Positions 12,048-21,122 of a stretch of 64,000 nucleotides of DNA are shown here, in pieces. The stretch is from Candidatus Pantoea soli (GTDB lineage Bacteria; Pseudomonadota; Gammaproteobacteria; Enterobacterales; Enterobacteriaceae), in contig NZ_CP032702.1 of the NCBI RefSeq assembly GCF_007833795.1, forward strand, positions 3,348,001 through 3,412,000. Direction: 5' to 3'. The position numbers and the translations under genes were made by a program. How positions within the stretch are numbered: the first letter of the stretch is position 1; the number at the start of each line of letters is the position of its first letter. The notes under the pieces were generated by a model. That model was not told the DNA's origin, did not search any database, and worked only from the letters and a program-made list of their open reading frames with translations.

Positions 12048-12650
12048 GTGCGCCTGACATTACGCCACATTACGTTGCTAAAAGTCGCGCTGCATCTGGC
12101 CGCCTTTCTGCCGCTGGTTTATCTGTTTATGGCGGCAACGCAGGGCTGGCTGAGCGCCGATCCGGCGAAAGATATCCAGCATTTTACCGGCAGGATGGCG
12201 CTTAAGCTGCTGCTGGCGACGCTGCTGGTCAGCCCGCTGACCCGCTACCTGAAGCAACCGCTGCTGATTCGCACCCGCCGGCTACTGGGCGTATGGTGCT
12301 TCGTGTGGGCCAGCCTGCACCTCACCAGCTATTACCTGCTGGAGCTGGGTTATGACCACCTGCGCCTGCTGGGCAGCGAGATCGTTTCCCGGCCTTATCT
12401 GTTGCTGGGCATGCTGTGCTGGGTGATCCTCTTCGCGCTTGCTGTTACGTCATTTCAGCGGGCGCAGCGCAGGCTGGGCCGCCGCTGGCAAACGCTGCAT
12501 AACGCGATTTATCTGGTCGCTATTCTGGCCCCGGTGCACTATCTCTGGTCAGTCAAAGTGTTCTCACCGCAGCCGTGGATCTATGCGCTGCTGGCGCTGC
12601 TGCTGTTAGGGTGGCGTTACAATAAGTTGCGTAAACTCTTCTCCCGTTAA
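12048..12650 (+). CDS. msrQ: Haem-binding membrane subunit MsrQ (YedZ)
   Basis: Integral membrane b-type cytochrome that passes quinol or flavin-derived electrons to periplasmic MsrP. It has 200 residues (E. coli 211) and about six hydrophobic helices. Likely haem-ligand histidines include those in [15 protein letters not shown] and PVHYLWS. The start is GTG directly after the msrP TGA, and the N-terminus [17 protein letters not shown] matches the family. Its C-terminus is about 11 residues shorter than in E. coli. Confidence 0.96.
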   Translation: MRLTLRHITLLKVALHLAAFLPLVYLFMAATQGWLSADPAKDIQHFTGRMALKLLLATLLVSPLTRYLKQPLLIRTRRLLGVWCFVWASLHLTSYYLLELGYDHLRLLGSEIVSRPYLLLGMLCWVILFALAVTSFQRAQRRLGRRWQTLHNAIYLVAILAPVHYLWSVKVFSPQPWIYALLALLLLGWRYNKLRKLFSR

Positions 12651-12882
12651 TCGCCGCACGGTTGTGTTCCTGCTGCGATTTCTGTTAAAACGTGTGGCCT
12701 TCGGGCCACCGCCGATCAACTTCGCAGATAAGACCAGTATTTTGCTGCGAATTGCCTCGAAACGGATATAATGCCCGGCTTCATTGCAAGCGAAGCCTTC
12801 TTTTTCACTCTGATGAGTGACAAATGAAGGATGTCGCGGTATTTTACGCGATGCCTCACTGATTGCAGGAGATAGCCGCAAG

Positions 12883-13335
12883 ATGGCGCACAAATTTCAC
12901 ATACTGCTGTTGAACGGACCCAACCTGAACCTGCTGGGTACGCGCGAGCCGGAGAAGTATGGCCACACCACCCTGACGCAGATTGTTGACGATCTGACGC
13001 AGCAGGCCGCTCAGCATCATGTGAAATTAAGCCATCTGCAATCGAACGCGGAGTTCCGGTTGATTGATCGCATTCACGAAGCCCGTGGCGATGTGGATTA
13101 CATCATCATCAATCCGGCTGCGTTCACGCACACCAGCGTTGCACTGCGTGATGCCCTGTTGGCGGTAAGCATTCCTTTTATTGAGGTGCATCTCTCAAAT
13201 GTGCATGCACGCGAACCGTTCCGACATCACTCCTATCTTTCCGATGTATCCGCCGGCGTCATCTGTGGACTGGGCGCGGATGGATACTCGTGGGCTTTAC
13301 AAACGGCAGTAAAACGCCTGTCACATTCCAATTAA
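12883..13335 (+). CDS. aroQ: Type II 3-dehydroquinate dehydratase
   Basis: Converts 3-dehydroquinate to 3-dehydroshikimate, step 3 of the shikimate pathway, by the trans-elimination type II mechanism. It has 150 residues; type II enzymes are about 145-155. The start ATG at 12883 follows GGAGA and gives [19 protein letters not shown]. Active-site residues match the family: R21 and Y26 in TREPEKYG, and the [14 protein letters not shown] segment with its histidines. E. coli has only the unrelated type I enzyme AroD. The aroQ-accB-accC order is common in gamma-proteobacteria, and here accB starts 21 bp downstream. Confidence 0.97.
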   Translation: MAHKFHILLLNGPNLNLLGTREPEKYGHTTLTQIVDDLTQQAAQHHVKLSHLQSNAEFRLIDRIHEARGDVDYIIINPAAFTHTSVALRDALLAVSIPFIEVHLSNVHAREPFRHHSYLSDVSAGVICGLGADGYSWALQTAVKRLSHSN

Positions 13336-13356
13336 ACAGAGTACGGAACCACACTC

Positions 13357-13830
13357 ATGGATATTCGTAAAATTAAAAAACTGATCGAACTGGTTGAAGA
13401 GTCCGGCATCGCTGAGCTGGAAATCTCTGAAGGCGAAGAGTCCGTTCGCATCAGCCGTTCACCTGCCAATGTCGGTTACCCTGTTATGCAGCAGGCTTAT
13501 GCTGCGCCAGCTATGCCACAGCCTGCTCTGGCTTCTGCCGTTGCGCCTGCCGCACCGGCAGCCCCGGCCGCAGAAGCCGCTAAACCAGAAATGAGCGGCC
13601 ACATTGTCCGTTCACCGATGGTGGGTACCTTCTACCGCACGCCAAGCCCGGATGCGAAAGCCTTTGTGGAAGTTGGCCAGAAGGTCAACGCAGGCGATAC
13701 CCTGTGCATCGTTGAAGCGATGAAAATGATGAACCAGATCGAAGCCGATAAATCCGGTGTCGTGAAGGCGATCCTGGTAGAAAGCGGCCAGCCGGTTGAA
13801 TTTGACGAGCCGCTGGTCGTCATCGAATAA
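13357..13830 (+). CDS. accB: Biotin carboxyl carrier protein of acetyl-CoA carboxylase
   Basis: Carries carboxybiotin between biotin carboxylase and carboxyltransferase in the first committed step of fatty acid synthesis. It has 157 residues (E. coli 156). The N-terminal domain [17 protein letters not shown] is followed by an Ala/Pro-rich linker at about residues 45-77 and a biotinyl domain. The biotinylated lysine is K123 in VEAMKMMN. A stretch after the linker includes the protruding-thumb element typical of bacterial BCCP. accC follows after 11 bp. Confidence 0.99.
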   Translation: MDIRKIKKLIELVEESGIAELEISEGEESVRISRSPANVGYPVMQQAYAAPAMPQPALASAVAPAAPAAPAAEAAKPEMSGHIVRSPMVGTFYRTPSPDAKAFVEVGQKVNAGDTLCIVEAMKMMNQIEADKSGVVKAILVESGQPVEFDEPLVVIE

Positions 13831-13841
13831 CGAGGCGAAGC

Positions 13842-15191
13842 ATGCTGGATAAAATTGTCATTGCTAACCGTGGTGAGATCGCGCTGCGCATTCTGCGTGC
13901 CTGTAAAGAACTGGGCATCAAGACTGTGGCGGTGCACTCCACGGCAGACCGCGACCTGAAGCACGTGCTGCTGGCAGACGAAACTGTCTGCATCGGCCCG
14001 GCGCAGTCGGTTAAAAGTTATCTGAATATCCCGGCCCTCATCTCTGCTGCCGAAATTACCGGCGCAGTGGCGATTCACCCGGGCTACGGCTTCCTGTCTG
14101 AGAACGCCGATTTCGCCGAGCAGGTTGAGCGCTCCGGCTTTATCTTCATCGGTCCGAAAGCCGACACCATTCGCCTGATGGGCGACAAAGTGTCAGCAAT
14201 TAACGCGATGAAAAAAGCCGGCGTACCTACCGTGCCGGGTTCTGACGGTTCGCTGACCGACGACATGGATAAAAACCGTGCCATTGCCAAGCGCATCGGC
14301 TATCCGGTGATCATCAAAGCCTCCGGCGGCGGCGGCGGTCGCGGTATGCGCGTTGTGCGCAGCGATAAGGATCTTGAGCAGTCCATCAACATGACGAAAG
14401 CGGAAGCCAAAGCGGCTTTCAACAACGACATGGTGTACATGGAGAAATTCCTCGAGAACCCACGCCACATCGAAATTCAGGTACTGGCTGACGGCCAGGG
14501 CAACGCCATCTACCTGGCTGAGCGCGACTGCTCTATGCAGCGTCGTCACCAGAAAGTGGTCGAAGAAGCGCCAGCACCGGGCATCACGCCGGAACTGCGT
14601 CGCTACATCGGCGAGCGCTGCTCTAATGCCTGCGTAGAGATTGGCTATCGCGGTGCGGGTACCTTTGAGTTCCTGTACGAAAACGGCGAGTTCTACTTTA
14701 TTGAGATGAACACCCGTATTCAGGTAGAGCATCCGGTTACCGAGATGATCACCGGCGTTGATCTGATCAAAGAGCAGCTGCGCATTGCTGCGGGTCAGCC
14801 GCTGTCGATCAAGCAGGATGACGTGATTGTACGCGGTCATGCGGTAGAGTGCCGTATTAACGCCGAAGATCCGAACACCTTCCTGCCAAGCCCGGGCAAG
14901 ATTACCCGCTTCCACGCGCCAGGCGGTTTTGGCGTGCGCTGGGAATCACACATCTATGCCGGCTACAGCGTACCGCCTTACTACGACTCCATGATCGGCA
15001 AGCTGATCACCTACGGTGAAAACCGTGATGTGGCGATAGCACGCATGAAGAACGCACTGGCGGAACTGATCATCGACGGCATCAAGACTAACGTCGAGCT
15101 GCAGATGAAGATCATGAACGACGAGCACTTCCAGCAGGGTGGCACCAACATCCACTATCTGGAGAAAAAACTCGGCCTGCACGAGAAGTAA
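13842..15191 (+). CDS. accC: Biotin carboxylase subunit of acetyl-CoA carboxylase
   Basis: ATP-grasp enzyme that carboxylates the biotin on AccB using ATP and bicarbonate. It has 449 residues, the E. coli length. The N-terminal domain starts [17 protein letters not shown]. The glycine-rich ATP loop reads GGGGGRGMR, and the metal and catalytic region reads [16 protein letters not shown]. It is the last gene before a strong terminator at 15214-15240. Confidence 0.99.
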   Translation: MLDKIVIANRGEIALRILRACKELGIKTVAVHSTADRDLKHVLLADETVCIGPAQSVKSYLNIPALISAAEITGAVAIHPGYGFLSENADFAEQVERSGFIFIGPKADTIRLMGDKVSAINAMKKAGVPTVPGSDGSLTDDMDKNRAIAKRIGYPVIIKASGGGGGRGMRVVRSDKDLEQSINMTKAEAKAAFNNDMVYMEKFLENPRHIEIQVLADGQGNAIYLAERDCSMQRRHQKVVEEAPAPGITPELRRYIGERCSNACVEIGYRGAGTFEFLYENGEFYFIEMNTRIQVEHPVTEMITGVDLIKEQLRIAAGQPLSIKQDDVIVRGHAVECRINAEDPNTFLPSPGKITRFHAPGGFGVRWESHIYAGYSVPPYYDSMIGKLITYGENRDVAIARMKNALAELIIDGIKTNVELQMKIMNDEHFQQGGTNIHYLEKKLGLHEK

Positions 15192-15213
15192 GCGCAGCGC
15201 AGAGCTAAGCAGA

Positions 15214-15240
15214 GGCCGGTTAAACCGGCCTTTTTCATTT
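15214..15240 (+). terminator. Intrinsic terminator after accC
   Basis: A perfect inverted repeat GGCCGG-TTAAA-CCGGCC is followed at once by TTTTTC, 22 bp past the accC stop. It separates aroQ-accBC from yhdT-panF. Confidence 0.85.
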
Positions 15241-15262
15241 TTGTCGCCGCTGAGGTTACATA

Positions 15263-15505
15263 ATGGATGGGCGTTTTTTACAGGCCAATAAAGAAGCGCG
15301 CTGGTCGTTATACCTGACGCTGGCGTACCTGGCCGTCTGGGGGCTTGCCGCCTGGCTTGGCGGCACGCAAAGCGGTATCACCGGTTTGCCGCGCTGGTTT
15401 GAGCTCTCCTGCGTGTTTGCTCCCCTGCTGTTCACCGGCCTGTGCTGGCTGATGGTACGCGTTATTTTCCGCGATATGTCGCTGGAGGATCGCAATGGAA
15501 ACTGA
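15263..15505 (+). CDS. yhdT: YhdT, small membrane protein of the panF locus
   Basis: 80 residues, the E. coli length, with two hydrophobic helices at about residues 17-35 and 48-68. It belongs to the small DUF997-type membrane proteins found next to sodium/solute symporters of the PanF kind. Its biochemical function is not established. It overlaps panF by 11 bp, so the two are probably translated together, and a supporting role for the transporter is an inference from context. Confidence 0.93.
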   Translation: MDGRFLQANKEARWSLYLTLAYLAVWGLAAWLGGTQSGITGLPRWFELSCVFAPLLFTGLCWLMVRVIFRDMSLEDRNGN

Positions 15506-16940
15506 AATCATCCTGCCCCTGCTGGGCTACCTGGTGCTGATCGCCGGGCTTTCCGTGTTTGCCATGCGCAAACAGCGTCAGGGCAACTTCCTGACCGAGT
15601 ATTTTCTGGGCAGCCGCTCGATGGGCGGCTTCGTGCTGGCCATGACGATTACCACCACCTATATCAGCGCCAGCTCGTTCATTGGCGGACCGGGAGCGGC
15701 CTACAAGTACGGCCTTGGCTGGGTGCTGCTGGCGATGATTCAGGTTCCCGCGGTGTGGCTGTCGCTGGGTGTGCTGGGCAAAAAATTTGCTATCCTGGCG
15801 CGGCGCTACGATGCCGTGACGCTCAACGATATGCTGTATGGCCGCTATCGCAGTCCGCTGCTGATCTGGCTGGCCAGCATTGTCCTGCTGGTGGCTTTTA
15901 TCGGTGCCATGACGGTGCAGTTCATTGGCGGTGCCCGCCTGCTGGAAACCGCTGCCGGCATCCCTTACGACACCGGCCTGCTGATTTTTGGCGGTACCAT
16001 TGCGCTCTATACCGCCTTCGGTGGCTTCCGCGCCAGCGTGCTGAACGACGCCATGCAGGGACTGGTCATGCTGATTGGTACTTTCCTGCTGCTGTCTGCG
16101 GTGATTCATCAGGCGGGCGGTCTGGAAACCGCGGTGACCCGGCTGCGCACCATTGACCCGCAGCTGGTCTCGCCAGCAGGGGTGGGCAATGTCATAACGC
16201 CGACCTTCCTTAGCTCCTTTGCGGTACTGGTGTGTTTTGGCGTGATTGGCCTGCCCCATACGGCGGTGCGCTGCATCTCGTATAAAGACAGCAAGGCGCT
16301 GCACCGCGGCATTATTCTGGGCACGATCGTCGTGGTGGTGCTGATGCTGGGCATGCATCTGGCGGGTGCGCTGGGCCGGGCGATCATTCCGGATCTCACC
16401 GTGCCGGATCGCGTCATTCCTACCCTGATGATCACTGTGCTGCCTCCGATGGCGGCGGGTATTTTCCTGGCGGCACCGATGGCGGCGATCATGTCCACGA
16501 TCAATGCACAGCTGCTGCAATCGTCCGCTACGCTGATCAAGGATCTCTATCTGCGTATCGCCCCGCAGCACAGCGAGAATGAAGCGCGCCTGCGCCTGCT
16601 CTCCGGTACGATCACGCTGGTGCTCGGCCTGCTGCTGCTGCTGGCGGCGTGGAATCCGCCGGATATGATCATCTGGCTGAATCTGCTCGCCTTTGGTGGG
16701 CTGGAAGCGGTGTTCCTCTGGCCGCTGGTGCTGGGATTGTACTGGTCACGCGCCAATGCGACCGGTGCAATCAGCGGCATGCTGGCTGGCGCCGGGTGTT
16801 ATACGCTGCTTGCCAGCCTGAAAATCGAACTGTGGGGTTTTCACCCTATTGTTCCGTCTTTGACCTTAAGCCTGCTGGCCTTTCTGGTGGGCAATCTGTT
16901 TGGCAGCTCGCCTGAGACGCGCGATGCTGCACTGGAATAA
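15495..16940 (+). CDS. panF: Sodium/pantothenate symporter PanF
   Basis: Solute:sodium symporter family transporter that imports pantothenate, the precursor of coenzyme A. It has 481 residues (E. coli 483) and about 12-13 membrane helices. The family stretch [19 protein letters not shown] lies in the second helix region. The C-terminus is short and polar. It sits between accBC (CoA-dependent lipid synthesis) and prmA, as in E. coli. Confidence 0.97.
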   Translation: METEIILPLLGYLVLIAGLSVFAMRKQRQGNFLTEYFLGSRSMGGFVLAMTITTTYISASSFIGGPGAAYKYGLGWVLLAMIQVPAVWLSLGVLGKKFAILARRYDAVTLNDMLYGRYRSPLLIWLASIVLLVAFIGAMTVQFIGGARLLETAAGIPYDTGLLIFGGTIALYTAFGGFRASVLNDAMQGLVMLIGTFLLLSAVIHQAGGLETAVTRLRTIDPQLVSPAGVGNVITPTFLSSFAVLVCFGVIGLPHTAVRCISYKDSKALHRGIILGTIVVVVLMLGMHLAGALGRAIIPDLTVPDRVIPTLMITVLPPMAAGIFLAAPMAAIMSTINAQLLQSSATLIKDLYLRIAPQHSENEARLRLLSGTITLVLGLLLLLAAWNPPDMIIWLNLLAFGGLEAVFLWPLVLGLYWSRANATGAISGMLAGAGCYTLLASLKIELWGFHPIVPSLTLSLLAFLVGNLFGSSPETRDAALE

Positions 16941-16951
16941 AGAGAAACGCT

Positions 16952-17833
16952 ATGCCATGGATTCAAATCAAAATTAACAGCAGCGGCGAGCATGCCGAAA
17001 GCCTCAGCGATGCGCTGATGGATGCCGGTGCCGTCTCTGTCACTTTTCAGGATACGCACGATAATCCGGTTTACGAACCGCTGCCGGGTGAAACCCGCCT
17101 GTGGGGCGATACCGATGTCATCGGCCTGTTTGACGCCGAAACGGACATGCAGGAGGTCGTGGCGGCGCTCAGCCAGCATCCTCTGCTGGGATCGGCGTTC
17201 CGGCATAAGATCGAGCAGATCGAAGACAAAGACTGGGAGCGGGAGTGGATGGATAATTTTCATCCGATGCGCTTCGGGGAACGTCTGTGGATCTGCCCGA
17301 GCTGGCGCGAGGTGCCGGATCCGCAGGCGGTGAACGTCATGCTCGATCCGGGGCTCGCCTTCGGCACCGGGACCCACCCGACCACGTCCCTGTGTCTGAG
17401 CTGGCTGGACGGCCTCGATCTGCAGGGCAAAACGGTGATCGACTTTGGCTGTGGTTCCGGCATTCTGGCAATCGCGGCGCTGAAGCTGGGAGCCGCGCAG
17501 GCCATCGGCATTGATATCGATCCGCAGGCGATTCAGGCCAGCCGCGATAATGCCGAACGCAACGGCGTCTCGGAGCGCTTATCGCTGTACCTGCCCCATG
17601 AGCAGCCGGAAAACCTGCAGGCGGACGTCGTCGTGGCCAATATTCTTGCCGGCCCGCTGCGCGAGCTGGCGCCGTTAATCAGCGTGTTACCCAAAGCGGG
17701 CGGGCACCTCGGGTTATCCGGCGTGCTGGCCAGCCAGGCAGAAGGCGTCTGCGAAGCCTATGCGGATCGCTTTGCGCTGGACCCGGTTGCGGAAAAAGAA
17801 GAGTGGTGCCGTATTACCGGCGTGCGCCGCTAA
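16952..17833 (+). CDS. prmA: Ribosomal protein L11 methyltransferase
   Basis: Trimethylates the N-terminus and two lysines of L11. It has 293 residues, the E. coli length. An N-terminal substrate-binding domain of about 55 residues precedes the Rossmann-type methyltransferase domain. The SAM-binding motif DFGCGSGIL lies at residues 164-172. NILAGPL is the motif-IV region. The start ATG is 11 bp after the panF stop. A long AT-rich gap separates it from dusB. Confidence 0.98.
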   Translation: MPWIQIKINSSGEHAESLSDALMDAGAVSVTFQDTHDNPVYEPLPGETRLWGDTDVIGLFDAETDMQEVVAALSQHPLLGSAFRHKIEQIEDKDWEREWMDNFHPMRFGERLWICPSWREVPDPQAVNVMLDPGLAFGTGTHPTTSLCLSWLDGLDLQGKTVIDFGCGSGILAIAALKLGAAQAIGIDIDPQAIQASRDNAERNGVSERLSLYLPHEQPENLQADVVVANILAGPLRELAPLISVLPKAGGHLGLSGVLASQAEGVCEAYADRFALDPVAEKEEWCRITGVRR

Positions 17834-17848
17834 GCCTGGCTGACGTGA

Positions 17849-17881
17849 AGAGGAAGCGGGCAGACGCTGTCCGCTTCTTCT
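17849..17881 (+). terminator. Terminator-like hairpin after prmA
   Basis: Arms AGAGGAAGCGG and CCGCTTCTTCT pair over 11 bp with one G-U pair. They begin 15 bp after the prmA stop. There is no proper T-run, so it may be a weak or factor-assisted stop. Confidence 0.4.
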
Positions 17882-18149
17882 CCGTAGAACCACGGCGAAC
17901 ACCCGTGAAAGATACGCACCGTGCATGACTATTTTGTGCATAATTCAATCAGTTTGCCGCCATATCTCTGGCTAATCCGCCGAACTGGCGCTTTTTATTT
18001 TGTGATTTTGCGCATATTTTACGAAAAACGTTTGCTCACAATTTCAGCGTATTTTTATAATATCTTGAATTTTAAAGCATAAACGCTGCTGACCGGTTCA
18101 CAGGGCTGTTTTCCCTGTTGGTTAACGGTGAATTGTTCAAAGTTTGGCC

Positions 18150-18178
18150 TTTCATCTTCGTGAAAAAATGCGTAATAT
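18150..18178 (+). promoter_or_regulatory. dusB-fis promoter with GC-rich discriminator
   Basis: A TTTCAT box (18150-18155) and TAATAT box (18173-18178) are 17 bp apart. They are followed by the discriminator ACGCCGCC, expected to make the promoter sensitive to ppGpp and to the initiating nucleotide. From memory, the surrounding bases are almost those of the E. coli fis promoter. Initiation should fall near 18186, about 30 bp before dusB. Confidence 0.85.
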
Positions 18179-18215
18179 ACGCCGCCTTGCGAACAGTTAG
18201 GGTCACTTCTTTTTC

Positions 18216-19181
18216 ATGCGCATTGGACACCACCAGCTACGTAATCGACTCATTGCTGCGCCTATGGCCGGAGTTACTGATAAGCCATTTCGCACCCTGT
18301 GTTATGAGAACGGCGCCGGCATGACTGTCTCCGAGATGCTGTCATCGAACCCGGAAGTCTGGGCCAGTGACAAATCGCGTTTGCGTATGGTGCATAGTGA
18401 CGAGCCTGGTATCCGCGCCGTGCAGATTGCCGGTTGCGATCCTGATGAAATGGCTGCTGCCGCGCGCATTAACGTCGCGTCAGGTGCGCAGGTTATTGAT
18501 ATCAACATGGGCTGCCCTGCCAAAAAAGTGAATCGGAAGATGGCTGGCTCAGCACTGCTGCAGCACCCGCTCCTGGTGGAGTCAATCCTCCGTGCGGTGG
18601 TCAACGCAGTGGATGTACCGGTTACGCTGAAGATTCGCACCGGCTGGGACAAAGAAAATCGTAATTGTGTAGAGATTGCCCAATTGGCTGAACGCTGTGG
18701 TATTCAGGCCCTGACGATTCATGGTCGCACGCGCGCCTGTTTATTTGAAGGGCATGCAGAATACGACAGCATTCGGACAGTTAAGCAGAGCGTTTCCATT
18801 CCGATTATCGCGAATGGCGACATTACTGACCCGCATAAAGCCAGAGCGGTGCTCGACTACACCGGAGCCGATGCTCTGATGGTTGGTCGCGCTGCTCAGG
18901 GAAGACCGTGGATCTTCCGGGAAATCCAGCATTATCTGGACACAGGGGAGCTGCTGGCACCGAAGCCGCTGGCTGAAGTGAAGCAAATGCTGATTGGACA
19001 TATACGGGAGCTGCACGACTTTTACGGTCAGCGCAAGGGATACCGTATTGCCCGAAAACACGTTTCCTGGTATTTGCAGGAAAGTGCCCCTGACGACCAG
19101 TTTCGGCGCACATTCAACGCCATTGAGGATGCCAGCGAACAGCTGGAGGCGTTGGAGGCATACTTCGAAAATCTTGCGTAA
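18216..19181 (+). CDS. dusB: tRNA-dihydrouridine synthase B
   Basis: FMN-dependent enzyme that reduces uridine 17 in the D-loop of tRNAs. It has 321 residues, the E. coli length. It forms a TIM barrel; the catalytic cysteine is C100 in [12 protein letters not shown], and RIRTGWD-type FMN contacts appear as KIRTGW. A second motif, HGRTR, follows. fis begins 24 bp after its stop, and the two share the promoter upstream of dusB. Confidence 0.98.
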   Translation: MRIGHHQLRNRLIAAPMAGVTDKPFRTLCYENGAGMTVSEMLSSNPEVWASDKSRLRMVHSDEPGIRAVQIAGCDPDEMAAAARINVASGAQVIDINMGCPAKKVNRKMAGSALLQHPLLVESILRAVVNAVDVPVTLKIRTGWDKENRNCVEIAQLAERCGIQALTIHGRTRACLFEGHAEYDSIRTVKQSVSIPIIANGDITDPHKARAVLDYTGADALMVGRAAQGRPWIFREIQHYLDTGELLAPKPLAEVKQMLIGHIRELHDFYGQRKGYRIARKHVSWYLQESAPDDQFRRTFNAIEDASEQLEALEAYFENLA

Positions 19182-19205
19182 ACGAAATAAAGAGCTGAAA
19201 GAACT

Positions 19206-19502
19206 ATGTTCGAACAACGCGTAAATTCTGACGTACTGACCGTTTCTACCGTTAACTCACAGGATCAGGTGACGCAAAAGCCTCTGCGTGATTCGGTTAA
19301 ACAGGCACTGAAGAACTATTTTGCTCAACTGAATGGTCAGGATGTGAGTGACCTGTATGAGCTGGTACTGGCTGAAGTCGAGCAGCCTCTGTTGGACATG
19401 GTGATGCAGTACACCCGTGGCAACCAGACCCGTGCAGCCCTGATGATGGGCATCAACCGCGGTACGCTGCGTAAGAAACTGAAAAAATACGGCATGAACT
19501 GA
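19206..19502 (+). CDS. fis: DNA-binding protein Fis
   Basis: Small nucleoid protein that bends DNA, activates rRNA promoters and aids site-specific recombination. It has 98 residues, identical to E. coli Fis at all but about one position (DVSDL for DVNDL). The N-terminal hairpin arm precedes four helices. The C-terminal helix-turn-helix is [19 protein letters not shown]. Expressed from the dusB promoter, it probably represses its own operon. A strong terminator follows. Confidence 0.99.
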   Translation: MFEQRVNSDVLTVSTVNSQDQVTQKPLRDSVKQALKNYFAQLNGQDVSDLYELVLAEVEQPLLDMVMQYTRGNQTRAALMMGINRGTLRKKLKKYGMN

Positions 19503-19520
19503 TTGTTCACTGCTGTGATA

Positions 19521-19548
19521 ACGCCAGCCTTTGGGCTGGCGTTTTTGT
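19521..19548 (+). terminator. Intrinsic terminator after fis
   Basis: ACGCCAGCC and GGCTGGCGT pair across a TTTG loop and are followed by TTTTG. It begins 18 bp past the fis stop. Confidence 0.88.
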
Positions 19549-19797
19549 TTCTGCTTCTGGCAATCGCTGCACATGAAACAGTTGTGCGTAAAATGGTAAC
19601 GATCGTTGCAATCGCCCGCGTGATTTCAACCCGGTTTCTTTCTCCCTGTTGCCGCTCCGCTTTCCCTGCTTTATCCGGCCTGCTGCCCCCTGATTCCGCT
19701 TTTGGTGTGAGCCTGAACCGGTTCAGCCGTAACGCATCCTTCTAATACATTTTCTGATGAGCGATAGCTCACACTGCTTCCACAGAGTGAAACTTTT

Positions 19798-19814
19798 TGC
19801 ACTATTTGTGATCG
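19798..19814 (+). promoter_or_regulatory. Putative NtrC enhancer site 1 of aapJQMP
   Basis: The left half TGCACTA fits the NtrC consensus TGCACCA-N3-TGGTGCA in six of seven bases; the right half is weak. Its centre is about 140 bp upstream of the predicted start point. Support comes mainly from its position relative to site 2. Confidence 0.4.
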
Positions 19815-19827
19815 CGGCGACTCGCCA

Positions 19828-19844
19828 TGCCGCCTTTTGGTGCG
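19828..19844 (+). promoter_or_regulatory. Putative NtrC enhancer site 2 of aapJQMP
   Basis: TGCCGCC-TTT-TGGTGCG has a nearly perfect right half (TGGTGC) and a left half with three mismatches to the NtrC consensus. Its centre is about 110 bp upstream of the predicted start point and 30 bp from site 1. Confidence 0.5.
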
Positions 19845-19919
19845 CGATAGTAGTCAGAACTTTCCGAGTGCTTCAGTTCATTAACCGATCTTTCCAGTTA
19901 ATTCATGCGTCTGCAAACC

Positions 19920-19935
19920 TGGCATCAGCTTTGCA
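19920..19935 (+). promoter_or_regulatory. Sigma-54 promoter of aapJQMP
   Basis: TGGCATCAGCTTTGCA fits the sigma-54 consensus TGGCACG-N4-TTGCA. GG at -24 and GC at -12 have the required spacing. It lies about 95 bp upstream of the aapJ ATG, and initiation should fall near 19946. Nitrogen control by NtrC is the natural partner, given the NtrC-like sites upstream. Confidence 0.75.
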
Positions 19936-20030
19936 AACTCGTGGGTGGCTGACCGCCAAAGAAAGAAATAAGCGCACAATAAAGTGCACGCAAACATAAC
20001 AACACACGATACCGCCACACAGGATGCTTT

Positions 20031-21056
20031 ATGAAAAAGATGATGCTCTCTACTCTGGTCGCTGCAGCCTCGCTGTTCGCTATCTCCCAACAGGCGCATG
20101 CCGGCACTACGCTGGATGCGATTAAAAAGAAAGGGTTTGTGCAGTGCGGTATCAGCGATGGCTTACCAGGGTTTTCTTACGCGGACGCCAGCGGCAAATT
20201 CACCGGTATTGACGTCGACGTCTGCCGTGCGACCGCCGCCGCCGTGTTTGGCGATGCCAGCAAAGTAAAATATACCCCGCTGACAGCCAAAGAGCGTTTC
20301 ACCGCCCTGCAATCGGGCGAGGTAGACATCCTGTCACGTAATACCACCTGGACCTCCTCCCGTGATGGCGGAATGGGCTTCCTGTTTGCCGGCGTAAACT
20401 ACTATGACGGCATCGGCTTCCTGACGCATAAAAAAGCCGGTCTGAAAAGTGCCAAAGAGCTGGATGGGGCAACGGTATGTATCCAGGCGGGTACCGACAC
20501 CGAGCTGAACGTTGCTGACTACTTTAAAGCCAACAATATGCAGTACACCCCGGTGACCTTTGATCGTTCTGATGAATCCGCGAAGGCGCTGGACAGCGGC
20601 CGCTGCGACACCCTTTCCTCTGACCAGTCACAGCTGTATGCGCTGCGCATCAAGCTGGGCAAACCGGATGACTTTATCGTGCTGCCGGAAGTGATCTCTA
20701 AAGAACCGCTGGGCCCGGTGGTTCGTCGCGGTGATGATGACTGGTTCACCATCGTAAAATGGTCACTGTATGCCATGCTGAACGCCGAAGAGATGGGCAT
20801 CAACTCGAAGAACGTGGATGAGATGTCCGCCAAACCGACCACCCCGGATATGGCACACCTGCTGGGCGCAGAAGGCGATTTCGGTAAAGACCTCAAGCTG
20901 GATAACAAGTGGGCGTACAACATCATCAAACAGGTCGGTAACTATCAGGAAGTGTTTGATCGTAACGTCGGCAAAGACAGCGCGCTGAAAATTGCACGCG
21001 GTCAGAATGCGCTCTGGAATCAGGGCGGTATTCAGTACGCGCCACCGGTTCGTTAA
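20031..21056 (+). CDS. aapJ: General L-amino-acid ABC transporter, periplasmic binding protein (AapJ/YhdW)
   Basis: Substrate-binding subunit of a polar amino acid importer of the Aap/Bzt type, which in Rhizobium takes up many L-amino acids. It has 341 residues. Residues 1-24 form a signal peptide ending QQAHA. The mature part begins GTTLDAIKKKGFVQCGISDG and has the two-lobed fold of family 3 binding proteins, with GTDTELN and DQSQLYALR typical of AapJ. In E. coli K-12 the counterpart yhdW is a pseudogene; here it appears intact. It is first in the operon, 66 bp ahead of aapQ. Confidence 0.96.
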   Translation: MKKMMLSTLVAAASLFAISQQAHAGTTLDAIKKKGFVQCGISDGLPGFSYADASGKFTGIDVDVCRATAAAVFGDASKVKYTPLTAKERFTALQSGEVDILSRNTTWTSSRDGGMGFLFAGVNYYDGIGFLTHKKAGLKSAKELDGATVCIQAGTDTELNVADYFKANNMQYTPVTFDRSDESAKALDSGRCDTLSSDQSQLYALRIKLGKPDDFIVLPEVISKEPLGPVVRRGDDDWFTIVKWSLYAMLNAEEMGINSKNVDEMSAKPTTPDMAHLLGAEGDFGKDLKLDNKWAYNIIKQVGNYQEVFDRNVGKDSALKIARGQNALWNQGGIQYAPPVR

Positions 21057-21122
21057 GACTCTCCCGCCAGTTGGGTGCCGCATTCTGCGGCACCCATGCG
21101 TCTTCTTCACTGAGGTTTCAAC

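Larger units (their letters stand above)
17834..18215. other. Upstream region of dusB-fis
   Basis: 382 bp without a gene. It holds the prmA hairpin, an AT-rich block at about 17985-18080 with A- and T-runs suited to DNA bending, and the dusB-fis promoter. In E. coli this region binds Fis itself, IHF and CRP. The AT-rich block here is compatible with Fis sites but none was scored. Confidence 0.6.
19503..20030. other. Long regulatory gap fis / aapJ
   Basis: 528 bp without a gene. It holds the fis terminator, two NtrC-like sites and a sigma-54 promoter, then a 95 bp leader to aapJ. In E. coli, yhdJ, yhdU and the acrS-acrEF genes lie between fis and yhdW; none of them is here. The stretch 19550-19780 shows no gene I can support. 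Confidence 0.6.

Noticed and set aside
12694..12709. Hairpin GTGGCC-TTCG-GGCCAC after msrQ
   Set aside because: Stable tetraloop hairpin, but no T-run follows on the plus strand, so I do not call it a terminator. It might still mark an RNA 3' end.
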